Shown here one piece after another: positions 7,719 through 17,200 of a stretch of DNA of 64,000 nt. The position numbers and the translations under genes are program-made. The stretch comes from VRUE01 sp963697695. Lineage in GTDB: Bacteria; Actinomycetota; Thermoleophilia; Solirubrobacterales; 70-9. The notes beneath the pieces were generated by a model, which made no database searches, had not been told where the DNA came from, and was given only the letters and a program-made list of their open reading frames with translations. Every line of letters begins with the position of its first letter. Position 1 is the stretch's first letter. The DNA lies in contig OY969094.1 of NCBI GenBank assembly GCA_963697695.1, positions 1,798,001-1,862,000 on the forward strand, read 5' to 3'.

Positions 7719-8483
7719 TCAGACGGCGGCCGAGACGGCGCTGCCCTCGAGCAGGGTCCGGGCGACGAGCTCGGGGTCGTCCCACATCGGCGTGTGGCCG
7801 ACGCCGGGGAGGACCAGGTAGCGGGCGCCGTCCGGCCGGCGCTCGGGCCGCGGCGGCGCGACCAGGCGGTCGAGCTCGCCCCAGGCGAGGGTCACGGGCA
7901 GGTCGGGATAGCCGGCCGGGTCGAAGATGTGGGTACGCATCGCCCGGTTGGCGCCGTCGTAGCCGTTGGCGTCGATCCAGCCCAGAACCAGCTCGCGGCC
8001 CTCCTGGACGGGGATCCGCTCGGGCCGGGCGGCGAAGGTGGACAGCATCGCTTCGCGACCGCGGCGGGTGCGGAGGGCGAGTGAGACGAGCGGGCGCAGC
8101 CGCTGCGCCCAGCGGCGAGGCTCACCGCGGCGCCTACCCAGCGGCGCTCGCCAGAGGCCCGCCGGCGAGATCGCCGTTACCGAGGCGGCCCAGCCGGCGC
8201 GTCCCATTTCCAGCCCGACCCAGGCGCCGAGCGAGTTACCGGCGACGTGGGGACGCTCGATGCCGCGCTCCTCGCAGGCCTCGCGCACGGCGGCGGCGAG
8301 ATTGGCGGGACTGGACTCGATCGTCTCCGGCAACGGGGGAGCGGAGCCGAAGCCGGGCATGTCGATCACGACCGGCTCGCGCTCGGTCGAGAGCAGGTCG
8401 AGGACCGGATTCCAGACTGCCGCCGAGCCGCCCAGCCCATGCAGGAGGAGCAATGGCTCCCCGCCCGCCTCGCTCATTTCCAT
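7719..8483 (-). CDS. Alpha/beta-fold hydrolase
   Basis: 254 residues. Visible hallmarks are the oxyanion-hole HGLGGSAAVW near the N-terminus, the nucleophile elbow GNSLG (about 99-103), a lid region around 125-165, an acid region WGELDRL and a C-terminal histidine in GVGHTPMWDDP. It would hydrolyse an ester or similar bond; the substrate cannot be told. The start overlaps the end of the cyclopropane-synthase gene by 10 bases, so the two are translationally linked, which suggests a role in lipid metabolism. Confidence 0.85.
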   Translation of the reverse strand: MEMSEAGGEPLLLLHGLGGSAAVWNPVLDLLSTEREPVVIDMPGFGSAPPLPETIESSPANLAAAVREACEERGIERPHVAGNSLGAWVGLEMGRAGWAASVTAISPAGLWRAPLGRRRGEPRRWAQRLRPLVSLALRTRRGREAMLSTFAARPERIPVQEGRELVLGWIDANGYDGANRAMRTHIFDPAGYPDLPVTLAWGELDRLVAPPRPERRPDGARYLVLPGVGHTPMWDDPELVARTLLEGSAVSAAV

Positions 8484-9673
8484 CCCGGCTTCGCAAACAG
8501 CGCTTGCACGTCGGCGATCCTACGCTCCCGGAAGCCGGCCTCGGAGCTGCAGAGGTAGAAGGTCCAGAGGCGGCGGAAGCGCTCGTCGTAGCCTTTCGCG
8601 CGCAGCCGCTCCCAGGCGTCGAGGAACCTCCTCCGCCAGGCGACCAGTGTGGGCGGATAGTGGGCGGTGATGTCCTCGCGCCAGACCTCGCGCATGTCGG
8701 TGACGCGGGCGAGGCAGTCGGCGATCAGCCCCTGCGAGGGTAGGCAGCCGCCCGGGAAGACGTAGGTGTTGGCGAAGCTGCGGGCGCCCTTCTCGGTCTC
8801 GTAGATGCGGTCGTCGATCGTGATCGCCTGCAGCAGCATCAGCCCGTCCGGGGTGAGCAGCTCGCCGCAGCGGCGAAAGAACTCGTCGAAGTACTGCCAG
8901 CCGACCGCCTCGATCATCTCGACCGAGACCAGCCTGTCGTAGCGACCTTCCAGGTCGCGGTAGTCCCGGGCCAGCACCGTGACGCGATCCTCGAGCCCCG
9001 CTTCCCGCACCCGCCGGCTCGCCAGCGCGTGCTGCTCGGCCGAGATCGTCGTCGTCGTCACCCGGCAGCCGTGCTCGCGCGCAGCGTGGATCGCAAGCCC
9101 ACCCCAGCCGCTGCCGATCTCCAGCAGGTGGTTGTCCGGTCCCAGCTGGAGCCGCTCGCAGATCCGCTGCAGCTTTGCCAGCTGTGCTTGCTCCAAGCTC
9201 GCCTGGCGGTCGGGGAAGTAGGCGCAGGAATAGACCATCCGCTCGTCGAGGAAGGCGGAGAAGAGGTCGTTGCCGAGGTCGTAGTGGGCGGAGATGTGCT
9301 TGCGCGCGCTCGTCCGGGTGTTCTCCGGCACCAGGTGGCGCAGCCGGTGCAGGACGCCGCGCGGCCAGGCGACGGCGTCGCCGAGGCGGTCGAGCCGCCC
9401 CAGCTCGCGGGCGGCGATGCGGATCAGCGAGACGAGGTCGTCGGTCTCCCAGAGCCCGTTGACGTAGGTCTCTCCGAGGCCGAGGCCGCCGCGCAGCGGG
9501 CCGCGCCAGGCCGCCGGATCGCGGATCGTCAGGGTTGCCCACAGCTCCCCGTCGGTGGGGCCGAAGCTGTGCCGGCGCCCGTTCTCGACCAGCTCGATCC
9601 GGCCGGCGCGAACTCGGCGCAGCGTCTGCGAGACGGCGGTCCGGGCGAGCCGGTCGCCTACGGCGACAGGAAT
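8474..9673 (-). CDS. Cyclopropane-fatty-acyl-phospholipid synthase family methyltransferase (unusual start)
   Basis: The protein has the family core: HYDLGNDLFSAFLDE, MVYSCAYF, the SAM-binding LEIGSGWGGLAIHAA, VSVEMIEAVGWQYFDEFF and FPGGCLPS. Enzymes of this group add a methyl or methylene to unsaturated acyl chains. Homologous sequence continues upstream of the first GTG (9331), including LARTAVSQTLRRVRAGRIELVE and GLGETYVNGLWETDDLV, so the gene must begin near 9670. No ATG, GTG or TTG exists in that frame before the in-frame TAA upstream. An ATT at 9673 sits 9 bases after GGGAGGAG (9683-9690) and is my proposed start, giving 399 residues and a short overlap with the DUF1365 gene. A sequence error is the alternative. 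Confidence 0.75.
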   Translation of the reverse strand: MPVAVGDRLARTAVSQTLRRVRAGRIELVENGRRHSFGPTDGELWATLTIRDPAAWRGPLRGGLGLGETYVNGLWETDDLVSLIRIAARELGRLDRLGDAVAWPRGVLHRLRHLVPENTRTSARKHISAHYDLGNDLFSAFLDERMVYSCAYFPDRQASLEQAQLAKLQRICERLQLGPDNHLLEIGSGWGGLAIHAAREHGCRVTTTTISAEQHALASRRVREAGLEDRVTVLARDYRDLEGRYDRLVSVEMIEAVGWQYFDEFFRRCGELLTPDGLMLLQAITIDDRIYETEKGARSFANTYVFPGGCLPSQGLIADCLARVTDMREVWREDITAHYPPTLVAWRRRFLDAWERLRAKGYDERFRRLWTFYLCSSEAGFRERRIADVQALFAKPGWK

Positions 9674-10437
9674 CCCCTCGGTCTCCTCCCCTCGGGGTGG
9701 GGGAAGTAGTTAGCGCCCTTCAACTTCAGCCGCAGTGCCTGCGCGTAGATCTTCGCCACGACCTGCAGCGTCATCGCCGGGTAGCGGGCCAGCATCCGGT
9801 TCAGCACGAGCCCGCTCAGCTCGTGCCGGCGCAGCGAGAGGGTTGCCTCGAAGGCCTTTGCCTCCCCGTCGCTGGGGCGCGACTCGATGCGGACGGCGAG
9901 CTTCTCGCCGGGCTCGGTGGCGAGGAAGGAGTAGGTCTGGTCCATCCCCATCAGGGGGGAGACGTGGAGGACCTTGTCGAGCTCGTCGGTCAGCACCGCT
10001 CCTTTGCGCTTGCCGCGTTCCAGTACATAAGGATGACCCTCGCCCCAGGGGATGTTGTTGACATCTGCGACCACCGCTTCGACCTGCTTGCCGGCAGCGT
10101 CGAAGCAGTAGTAGAAGCAGACGGGGTTGAAGATGTGGCCGAGGTAGCGCAGGTTGGCCAGCAGCCGCACCGGTCCGCCGGGACGCCGGCCGGTGCCGGC
10201 CTCGACCGTGTCGCGGGCGCACTCCGCCAGGGAGCGGGCCGGATCGCCCATGAAGTCCTCGCGGCGGAAGCGCGCCGGTGCCGGCCGCCGGGCCGACCAG
10301 AGCGGGAAGGGGTCGAGCACCCCGGGCAGCTCGTCGAGGTCCAGGTACATGAGGAAGAGCCGGTAGCGGAAGTCGTGCTCGACCGGCTCGAAGCGCCGGT
10401 GCCGGATCCAGCCCTCGTAAGCGGCCGAGGCGCTCAT
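9658..10437 (-). CDS. DUF1365 family protein
   Basis: 259 residues matching DUF1365: start with YEGWIRHRRFEPVEHDFRY, then LFLMYLDLDELP, NLRYLGHIFNPVCFYYCFD and VNNIPWGEGHPYVL. The biochemical role is undefined, but these genes regularly accompany an FAD-dependent oxidoreductase and a cyclopropane-synthase-like methyltransferase, as here. That trio has been linked to fatty-acid modification and, in some bacteria, to light or singlet-oxygen responses. The start overlaps the upstream oxidoreductase by 4 bases (ATGA). Confidence 0.85.
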   Translation of the reverse strand: MSASAAYEGWIRHRRFEPVEHDFRYRLFLMYLDLDELPGVLDPFPLWSARRPAPARFRREDFMGDPARSLAECARDTVEAGTGRRPGGPVRLLANLRYLGHIFNPVCFYYCFDAAGKQVEAVVADVNNIPWGEGHPYVLERGKRKGAVLTDELDKVLHVSPLMGMDQTYSFLATEPGEKLAVRIESRPSDGEAKAFEATLSLRRHELSGLVLNRMLARYPAMTLQVVAKIYAQALRLKLKGANYFPHPEGRRPRGFLSP

Positions 10438-11699
10438 GCCGCCAGCGCGGCCGGGATCGCCGCCGTCGCGGGGATGCGCTCACAGGTCCTGATCGCGCTG
10501 AGCACGCCGTCCTCGTGGAAGCCCCAGCCCCAGTAGGCACCGCAGAAGTGGGTGCGGCGAACGCCGCTGATCTCCGCCTGCCGGCCCTGGGCGCGAACGC
10601 CGGCCGCGGTGTACACGGGGTGGGCGTAGGAGAAGCGGCGCAGCACCTTCGCCGGGTCGATTTCCTCGCTGCGGTTGAGCGTGACCAGGTACTGATGCTC
10701 GCTGCGCAGCCTCTGCAGGTTGTTCATCCAGTAGGTGACGGTGCTGCGCTGCGCCGGCTCTTCGCTGAGGTGGAAGTTCCAGCTCGACCAGGCCGTGCGG
10801 CGGCGCGGCAGCAGCGAGGCGTCGGTGTGCAGGGCGGCCTCGTTGCGCTGGTAGGGGATCGCGCCGAGGATCTCTCGCTCGGCCTCGCTCGGGTCGGCGA
10901 GCATCGCCAGCGCCTGGTCTGAGTGGGTGGCGATCACGACCTCGTCGAAGTCCTCCGTCTCGCAGCCGTCGGCCTCGACCCGCACGCGGTCGCCGAGCCG
11001 CACGATGCCGCGCACGGCAGCCCGCAGGCGGATGCGGTTGCGCCAGGGGGCGGCGATCGCCTCGACGTAGCGGACCGAGCCGCCGCGAACGGTGCGCCAG
11101 CGTGGGCGGTCGCGCAGGCTGAACATGCCGTGGTTGTCGAAGAACTCGGCCATGAAGCTGGCCGGGAAGCTCCACATCTGCTCTGGGTCCGCCGACCAGA
11201 CGGCGGAGGCCTGCGGCACGATCAGGCGCTCGATGAAGTTCCTCGAGAACCCCTTCTGCTCGAGCCAGAGTCCGAGCGAAGGGGCCGTCCCGTTCATCCC
11301 GATCAGCGCCCGGGCCTCGCGGTTGAAGCGCCGCCAGTCGCGCAGCATGCCGAGGAAGGAGGGGCTGAGGAGGTGGGAGGGGCGGGCGAAGAGGCCGAGC
11401 GGCGTGCCCGCATACTCGAACCTGCCGCGGCCGTCGGAGACCGAGAAGCTCATGTGGGAGGGCTGGGCGGCGACGCCCAGCTCGTCAAGCAGCCGTTCGA
11501 AGTGCGGGTAGTTACGGTCGTTGAAGACGATGAAGCCGGTGTCGATCCAGTGGGTTCCCTGCTCGTCGTCGACGCGGACCGTGTTCGTGTGGCCGCCGAC
11601 GCGCCCAGCCGCCTCGAAGATCGTCAGCTCGTGCTCGCGGTGCAGCCGGTGGGCGGCAACCAGCCCCGAGATCCCGGTTCCGACGATCGCAATCTTCAT
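10434..11699 (-). CDS. FAD-dependent oxidoreductase (amine-oxidase-like) of the DUF1365 cassette
   Basis: About 421 residues with an N-terminal dinucleotide-binding motif (KIAIVGTGISGLVAAHRL), GRVGGHTNTV and DTGFIVFNDRNYPHFERLL, the signature of the NAD/FAD oxidoreductases found beside DUF1365 and cyclopropane-synthase genes. The C-terminus has the FAD-contact stretch FCGAYWGWGFHEDGVLSA. It is the first gene of a minus-strand operon with those partners, so it probably oxidises or desaturates a membrane acyl chain; this is inferred from context. ATG 11699 is preferred to a TTG three codons upstream. Neither has a clear Shine-Dalgarno. Confidence 0.85.
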   Translation of the reverse strand: MKIAIVGTGISGLVAAHRLHREHELTIFEAAGRVGGHTNTVRVDDEQGTHWIDTGFIVFNDRNYPHFERLLDELGVAAQPSHMSFSVSDGRGRFEYAGTPLGLFARPSHLLSPSFLGMLRDWRRFNREARALIGMNGTAPSLGLWLEQKGFSRNFIERLIVPQASAVWSADPEQMWSFPASFMAEFFDNHGMFSLRDRPRWRTVRGGSVRYVEAIAAPWRNRIRLRAAVRGIVRLGDRVRVEADGCETEDFDEVVIATHSDQALAMLADPSEAEREILGAIPYQRNEAALHTDASLLPRRRTAWSSWNFHLSEEPAQRSTVTYWMNNLQRLRSEHQYLVTLNRSEEIDPAKVLRRFSYAHPVYTAAGVRAQGRQAEISGVRRTHFCGAYWGWGFHEDGVLSAIRTCERIPATAAIPAALAA

Positions 11700-11812
11700 C
11701 TCAGACAACTACGTAGAAAGCCGCCAGACAGATGAATTCCGTATTCGGTACGACGATGGTATGGCGGATCGAGCAGCGCAGCGCCTGGCGCGTTACCGTG
11801 TTGGAAGTTGAC

Positions 11813-13048
11813 GTGAAGAACAGATGCACCGCGGCGCCCAGCTTCCGCCCAGTGCTCTTCGCGATCTGCTTCTCGATGGCGCTCCTTGCGTACATGCAAG
11901 CCCCTGCGGTTGCGTCGCCGGCTGCGGCCGGGCAGTCCGCTTTGGGAGCGCCGACAGGCGGGACTCCCTTCGACCGCCAGGGCATGTGGATCTGGTACGT
12001 CGAGCGCTCCGACGGCGGCAGCATCCCGAGGATCGTCTCCCAAGCCAGGCGGTCCGGCATCCGCACTCTCTACGTAAAGGCCGGCGATGCCGACGATGTC
12101 TGGAGCCAGTTCAGCCGACGACTGGTCCGTGCCCTGCACCGCGGCGGGCTCGACGTCTGCGCCTGGCAGTTCGTCTACGGCGAGCAACCGGTGGCGGAGG
12201 CCAAGGTCGGCGCGACCGCGGTCCGCCGTGGCGCCGACTGTCTCGCGATCGACGCCGAGGCCCACTACGAGGGCAAGTACGCGGCGGCCGATCGCTACAT
12301 CCGCGCCCTGCGCGGCCGCATCGGTCCCAACTTTCCCCTCTCCCTCGCCGGCTTCCCCTACGTCGACTACCACCCCTCTTTCCCCTACTCGGTCTTCTTC
12401 GGTCCCGGCGGCGCCACCTACAACCAGCCGCAGATGTACTGGAGGGCGATCGGCACCTCGGTGCGCGGCGTCTACGAGCACACCTACCTCTTCAACCGGC
12501 TCTGGGGCCACCCGATCCACCCGATCGGGCAGACCTATGGGGGCGTCGGCCATAGGGAGGTCCTGCACTTCCGTCGTTTCGCCGAGAGCTTCGGCGGCAA
12601 GGCGCCGAGCTGGTGGGACTGGCAGGAGACCAGGTCCCGCACCTGGGGCGCGCTCGGTGCGAAGGCCGTTCCCCTGGCCAACTACAGGCCACTTGTCACC
12701 CATCCGCTGCTCAAACGCGGTAACCGCGGCGATCTCGTCGTCTGGGCCCAGCAGCACCTGGTCGGCGCTGGGCAGACCCAGCTGCCGGTCACCGGTTTCT
12801 TCGGCAAGCTCACCAATGCCGCGGTTCGCTCCTTCCAGACCAGCCGCGGGCTGCTGGCCGACGGGGCGATCGGCACCTCGACCTGGCAGGAGCTGCTCAG
12901 CGTCACGCCGGTGAGGCCGCGCTGGTCGGCGCGCCCGGCGCGGGCCTCCGGCACCGCCGGCTCGAGCCGTGCGCTACCTGCCAGCCGTCCGCTCTCAGCT
13001 TCGCTTCCGGCAAAGGCCTACGAGACAGAACCGGGTCCCGCTCCGTGA
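11813..13048 (+). CDS. Secreted glycosidase-like protein with C-terminal peptidoglycan-binding domain
   Basis: 411 residues. After an N-terminal signal segment (VLFAICFSMALLAYMQAPAVA) comes a TIM-barrel-like domain (about 50-300) with QGMWIWYVERSDGG, IRTLYVKAGD, CAWQFVYG and CLAIDAEAHYEGK, the last being a plausible acidic catalytic region. A PG_binding_1-type domain follows (about 315-375; RGNRGDLVVWAQQHL, VTGFFGKLTNAAVRSFQ, DGAIGTSTWQELL). It may act on cell-wall or other glycans. GTG 11813 has GGAAG 5 bases upstream; ATG 11732 is less likely because it puts about 27 polar residues before the signal. The stop overlaps the next start by 4 bases. Confidence 0.75.
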   Translation: MKNRCTAAPSFRPVLFAICFSMALLAYMQAPAVASPAAAGQSALGAPTGGTPFDRQGMWIWYVERSDGGSIPRIVSQARRSGIRTLYVKAGDADDVWSQFSRRLVRALHRGGLDVCAWQFVYGEQPVAEAKVGATAVRRGADCLAIDAEAHYEGKYAAADRYIRALRGRIGPNFPLSLAGFPYVDYHPSFPYSVFFGPGGATYNQPQMYWRAIGTSVRGVYEHTYLFNRLWGHPIHPIGQTYGGVGHREVLHFRRFAESFGGKAPSWWDWQETRSRTWGALGAKAVPLANYRPLVTHPLLKRGNRGDLVVWAQQHLVGAGQTQLPVTGFFGKLTNAAVRSFQTSRGLLADGAIGTSTWQELLSVTPVRPRWSARPARASGTAGSSRALPASRPLSASLPAKAYETEPGPAP

Positions 13049-14100
13049 GCCGGCGCCCGGCGGGGGCGCTTGCGGGCATAGCCACGATCCTTCTCCTCGC
13101 CGCCCCGGCCGGGGCGATGCCGCTGCGGTCCGGCGTGGCCGTGAACGACGTCGTGCTCGAGCGGCCCAGCGCGGCGTCGGCGCGCATCTCGGCGATCACG
13201 TCGACCCAGCGCTACCCGATCAACGACGGCAGCGCAGCGACGATCGCGGTCAGCGTCACGCCGCAGTGCGCGGCCACCTGCAACGCCGCCGATCCCCAGC
13301 TGATCGCCGGCTTCATCGGCACGCTGATCCACGGCGACGAGATCAGCCTGCTCACCGTCCAGCTCGACACGCCGTTCGAGCTCGGCTTCGACTGCGGCTT
13401 CGGCGCCCAGGCCTGCTACTTCAGCGGTCAGAACAAGATGGTGATCAGCGGCAACGACACGGTCGGGGACGACGGCTCGAGCCGCGAACTGGTCATCGCC
13501 CACGAGTACGGCCATCACGTCGCCCAGCATCGCGAAAACCCCGCTCCCTTCCCGGCCGCGATCGACTGGGGGCCCGAGCATTGGGCCAGCTACGAGAACG
13601 TCTGCCAGGGCAAGCGGGCGGGCACGCTCTTCCCCGGCGACGAGGGCACGCATTACTACGAAGACCCCGGTGAGGCGTTCGCCGAGGCCTTCGCTCGCAA
13701 TCGCTTCCCCGATGCCGCCGTCGAGTGGAGCTGGCTGCCGGCGCTGAAGCCGGACGCCGGCTCCTTCCAGGCGATCCGCGAAGACACCCTTTCGCCCTGG
13801 CAGGGGCGCACCAGCTTCATGCTGACGGGGCGCGTACCGGCCAGGGGGGAGGGCGCAGCCGTCGAGACATTGCGCACGCCGCTCGACGGGACGGTGAGCC
13901 TGCGCCCCAGCCTGCGCAGGCACGGCTACGAGCTGGCCCTCCGTAGCCGTGCCGGCAGGCTTCTTCGCAGCTCCCGCCAAGGCCTCGGGCCCCTCCACCA
14001 GCTCGACTACACTGTCTGCGGCCAGGCCAAGATCCGCCTCGTGATCCGCTCCACCCGCCCCCATCCGGGCACCTTCAAGCTCCGAATCCAGCGACCCTGA
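13045..14100 (+). CDS. Secreted zinc metallopeptidase-like protein
   Basis: 351 residues: signal peptide (residues 1-24, ending APAGA), then a domain with the zinc motif HEYGHH (in LVIAHEYGHHVAQHRE) and a downstream glutamate in YYEDPGEAFAEAFA, the layout of gluzincin-type peptidases. Paired cysteines in the first third (CAATC, CGFGAQAC) suggest disulfides. The C-terminal third, about 260-351, looks like a beta-sandwich carbohydrate- or wall-binding module. It starts with GTG inside the end of the glycosidase-like gene, so the two are co-expressed and may remodel the envelope together. Confidence 0.75.
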   Translation: MSRRPAGALAGIATILLLAAPAGAMPLRSGVAVNDVVLERPSAASARISAITSTQRYPINDGSAATIAVSVTPQCAATCNAADPQLIAGFIGTLIHGDEISLLTVQLDTPFELGFDCGFGAQACYFSGQNKMVISGNDTVGDDGSSRELVIAHEYGHHVAQHRENPAPFPAAIDWGPEHWASYENVCQGKRAGTLFPGDEGTHYYEDPGEAFAEAFARNRFPDAAVEWSWLPALKPDAGSFQAIREDTLSPWQGRTSFMLTGRVPARGEGAAVETLRTPLDGTVSLRPSLRRHGYELALRSRAGRLLRSSRQGLGPLHQLDYTVCGQAKIRLVIRSTRPHPGTFKLRIQRP

Positions 14101-14136
14101 GATAATCCCCGACAGGGCGCCAGCCGCCCATCCCTC

Positions 14137-14210
<74 letters not shown>

Positions 14211-14257
14211 TTCTCTGATTCATGCCCTAGAGCTGAAAGCTGCTCAGATGGGCACGG

Positions 14258-17200
14258 TCAAGCCCGGTCAGCGAATCTAAGTGCCGAAACGAGCTGCGTG
14301 GCCTCTGGGCCGATCAAGCCCTCCGTTTCTCCAGTCATAAGACCGAGTCTGGCCTCGATGATCCATTTAGCGAGATTGTCTCCACTCAACCCGTCGGGGG
14401 GCGGAAGTTCGTCGGCTAGCAAGTGCGCGATCCGTCTACGCCGGAAGCCCCACCGGAACCAAGCAATGGATGCGAGGTCGTCACATCCGAATCTCACCGC
14501 CAGTGGAAATAGATCGAGTGCTTTTCGCTCTACGTCGCTCAGTTTAGGGAGGTCATCCTCGTCAGATTCGTTGGCAACGACATAAAGTGCAGCGAGTGCA
14601 CCCGCGAGGCGTGAGATCCCAAAGCCAAAACCCTTATCGGTCAGAGTAATCATCTTTGGCAACGGATTGCCCGAGCTGCGACCCGGATTTCCCCGGTCCT
14701 TAAGAAGAGCCGCCTCGACTATCTCGTCGATGCTGGTACCCCCCATCCATAGAGCCAGAGTCGAGTCCAAAGCATTGATGGCATTGGTCCAGTCGGTAGC
14801 TGTGCTCTCCATATTCACGAGTGCGGCCATGCGTGTTCGTTCAAAGTTTTGTTTTGGCAGCATGGGGACCACCAACTGAGGTGTCATTCGGCTCAAAGCT
14901 GATACGAAGATCCCGCGCCAACCGCTGATGTCCTCGGTGACCGTCTCGCCCACCGCGTTAACGGCTGCGAGTAGGCCTGCTGTCGTCGGCAGACCTACGC
15001 CGGCAATACGGCTCGCCTCGACAATCCATTCAGGCGCCTCAGCACTCTCAACGAATTCACGCCCCACCCTATTTATAACTTCGCTCACATCTAGGGCTTC
15101 GGAATCGCTCATAGCCTCGCGGAATGCCCCAAAAGAATTCCGTAGGACCGCCTGTCCCTCATCCGCTTTATTGCTAGCGAGGAAGGTGAACGTTGCCAGC
15201 TCCTCCTCCGTTAGTCCGTTGAGCTGAACCTGAGGATCATTCAGCGTGGTACGAATGAGAGCCTGGATCTGGCTATTGACCGTAGTAGAAGCATCCGGAT
15301 ACTCGAGAAATGGCGCTCTCTCGCGAGCCGCCTCTGGGTTTGGGTCAGCAGTAATAGGAACCCACTTCTGTGGAATGACTACGCCGATGCTTCGAGCTGC
15401 TACGTATGCCCGGCCCGCTCTTCCAATTGCATTGAGGAGATCCGATCGAGTCTTTTCTATACGAACCTCAGGTGGAAGATGCCGGGCATCTCCAATTTCG
15501 GTTCCACCAATTACGACTGCGGTTGCGGGAAGATTCAAGCCTTGGGCGAGAGTGCTCGTCGCAAAGATCGCTCGGGCTTGCCCACTAAGAAAGCTCAACT
15601 CGCTTGCTCTCTGCTCGTCCGGCAGCATCGCCGCCGTATGTACTGCGATACCCCGATCGATCAGACCTCGGAGAAGGCTTTTGATGCCAAGCTCATAGTC
15701 GGTCAAGTCAAGCAATGCGCTGACTGTCTCTGGTTTGGAATTGAGGTTCGGTCTGGGTTCGAGGTCTGGAAGATCCCTTGCCACGCTAAAGCTATAGTGC
15801 TTGTTCTTGGGCAGAAAGGTGAGCACCCGCTCCCCTGCATTAGCGAGTTGGTAAGTGACTCGGCCCGCGGCTTGATTCACGTATCCACCCCGCGGGGCGC
15901 GGATCTCGCCGTCTTTTTGGCGTTCGGCTTTAAGTTCTACAGAAAAAGACCCCGGCAGAACTGCATAGTCGGCTGAATCGAGGGTCTTCCAGGCACCTTG
16001 ATAGCTGGCTAGAAGGTTTACTGGTGCCTCAAACTCCTTTCTTCGTCGCCCAGGGTCGCCGTCTAGAATTGTGCGAGCCTCTTGGAACGGCTGCTCAGCT
16101 CGATCGGTATCAATTCCCATAACGGCTCGCAGGGTCCTAGTAGGGCGCCATGGCGTGGTTATGACTTGGGATTGAGTTCTCGTTGCACGGCCGATCCACT
16201 CCCCGATCTCTTCTGAGTTTGCAAGCAAAGCCGAGAGCATGATGACTCGCACGTGTGGGGTCTTGTCGAGTACAGCGGATACAGTCAGCTCCGCAGTAAC
16301 TCCTCGAGAACCCTGGGCTCCAAGAAGATGACACTCATCCATGACCAGTAGTCCGAGGTTCTCGAATGACTCTGGCGTCTGGCGCAGCGCAAGCGAGCAC
16401 TTCTCAGGCGTCATAACGAGAACTTGTCGCTCTTGTACATCCGCTATTGACTCCTCGGAAAGCGTGGTGAACTCAGCTCCCCCCAAAAAACCTCTGACCG
16501 CGATACCTTCGATGTCTCCGAAAAGGCTAGATAGGTCCCTAGTTACTTGACTTGCCAGCGCATTCGTAGGGGTCAAGTAGAGAGTCCAGCCTTGGTCGAG
16601 TGTTGCTGCAATACCGAGCTCTGCCACCGAGCTCTTACCGGCTCCGGTCGGCACTGCAACCACTGCATGGCGAGGCTCGCCCGTCAAAGCCCCAGCTGCG
16701 TACTCGGCGGCGGCAGGCCATAGCAACGGTCGTCGTCTGGCTCGGCGCTTTATGTATGCAGCGAAGGTGCCATCGCCATTGTCCGAAAGAGAATGAAGCG
16801 CGCGACCACTGGTCGCGCGGCACGCTGCTCCCAGGAGGTTCGCCAAGTGAGAGGCATCCGCGTCGACCCCAGCCTCATCTAGCCTTTTGGACAACGTCTC
16901 GAGTCTCTCCGAGGGGTCCCTTGCCCTATGGTCGCCGCCAGTCAAAAGCCATGCAACATGGTCTCCAACAGCATCGGAGATTCGTCTCCAAATCTCCCAT
17001 CGAAGGCGATCTGACAAGCGGAGCCCCTCGGGTGGCGTGAGGTCATCCGATCTTCGAGGCTCTCTCAGTTCGAGTAGTGCGCCAATTGACTCAGCGGCTT
17101 GTGCGGCAGCGGGCGCCTCAGGTAGATTCCCGGCCTCGATTGATTGGGGATCAATTCCTCTCGCCGCAACGGCGGCGTTAGCGTCGAATCCAGAAATCAG

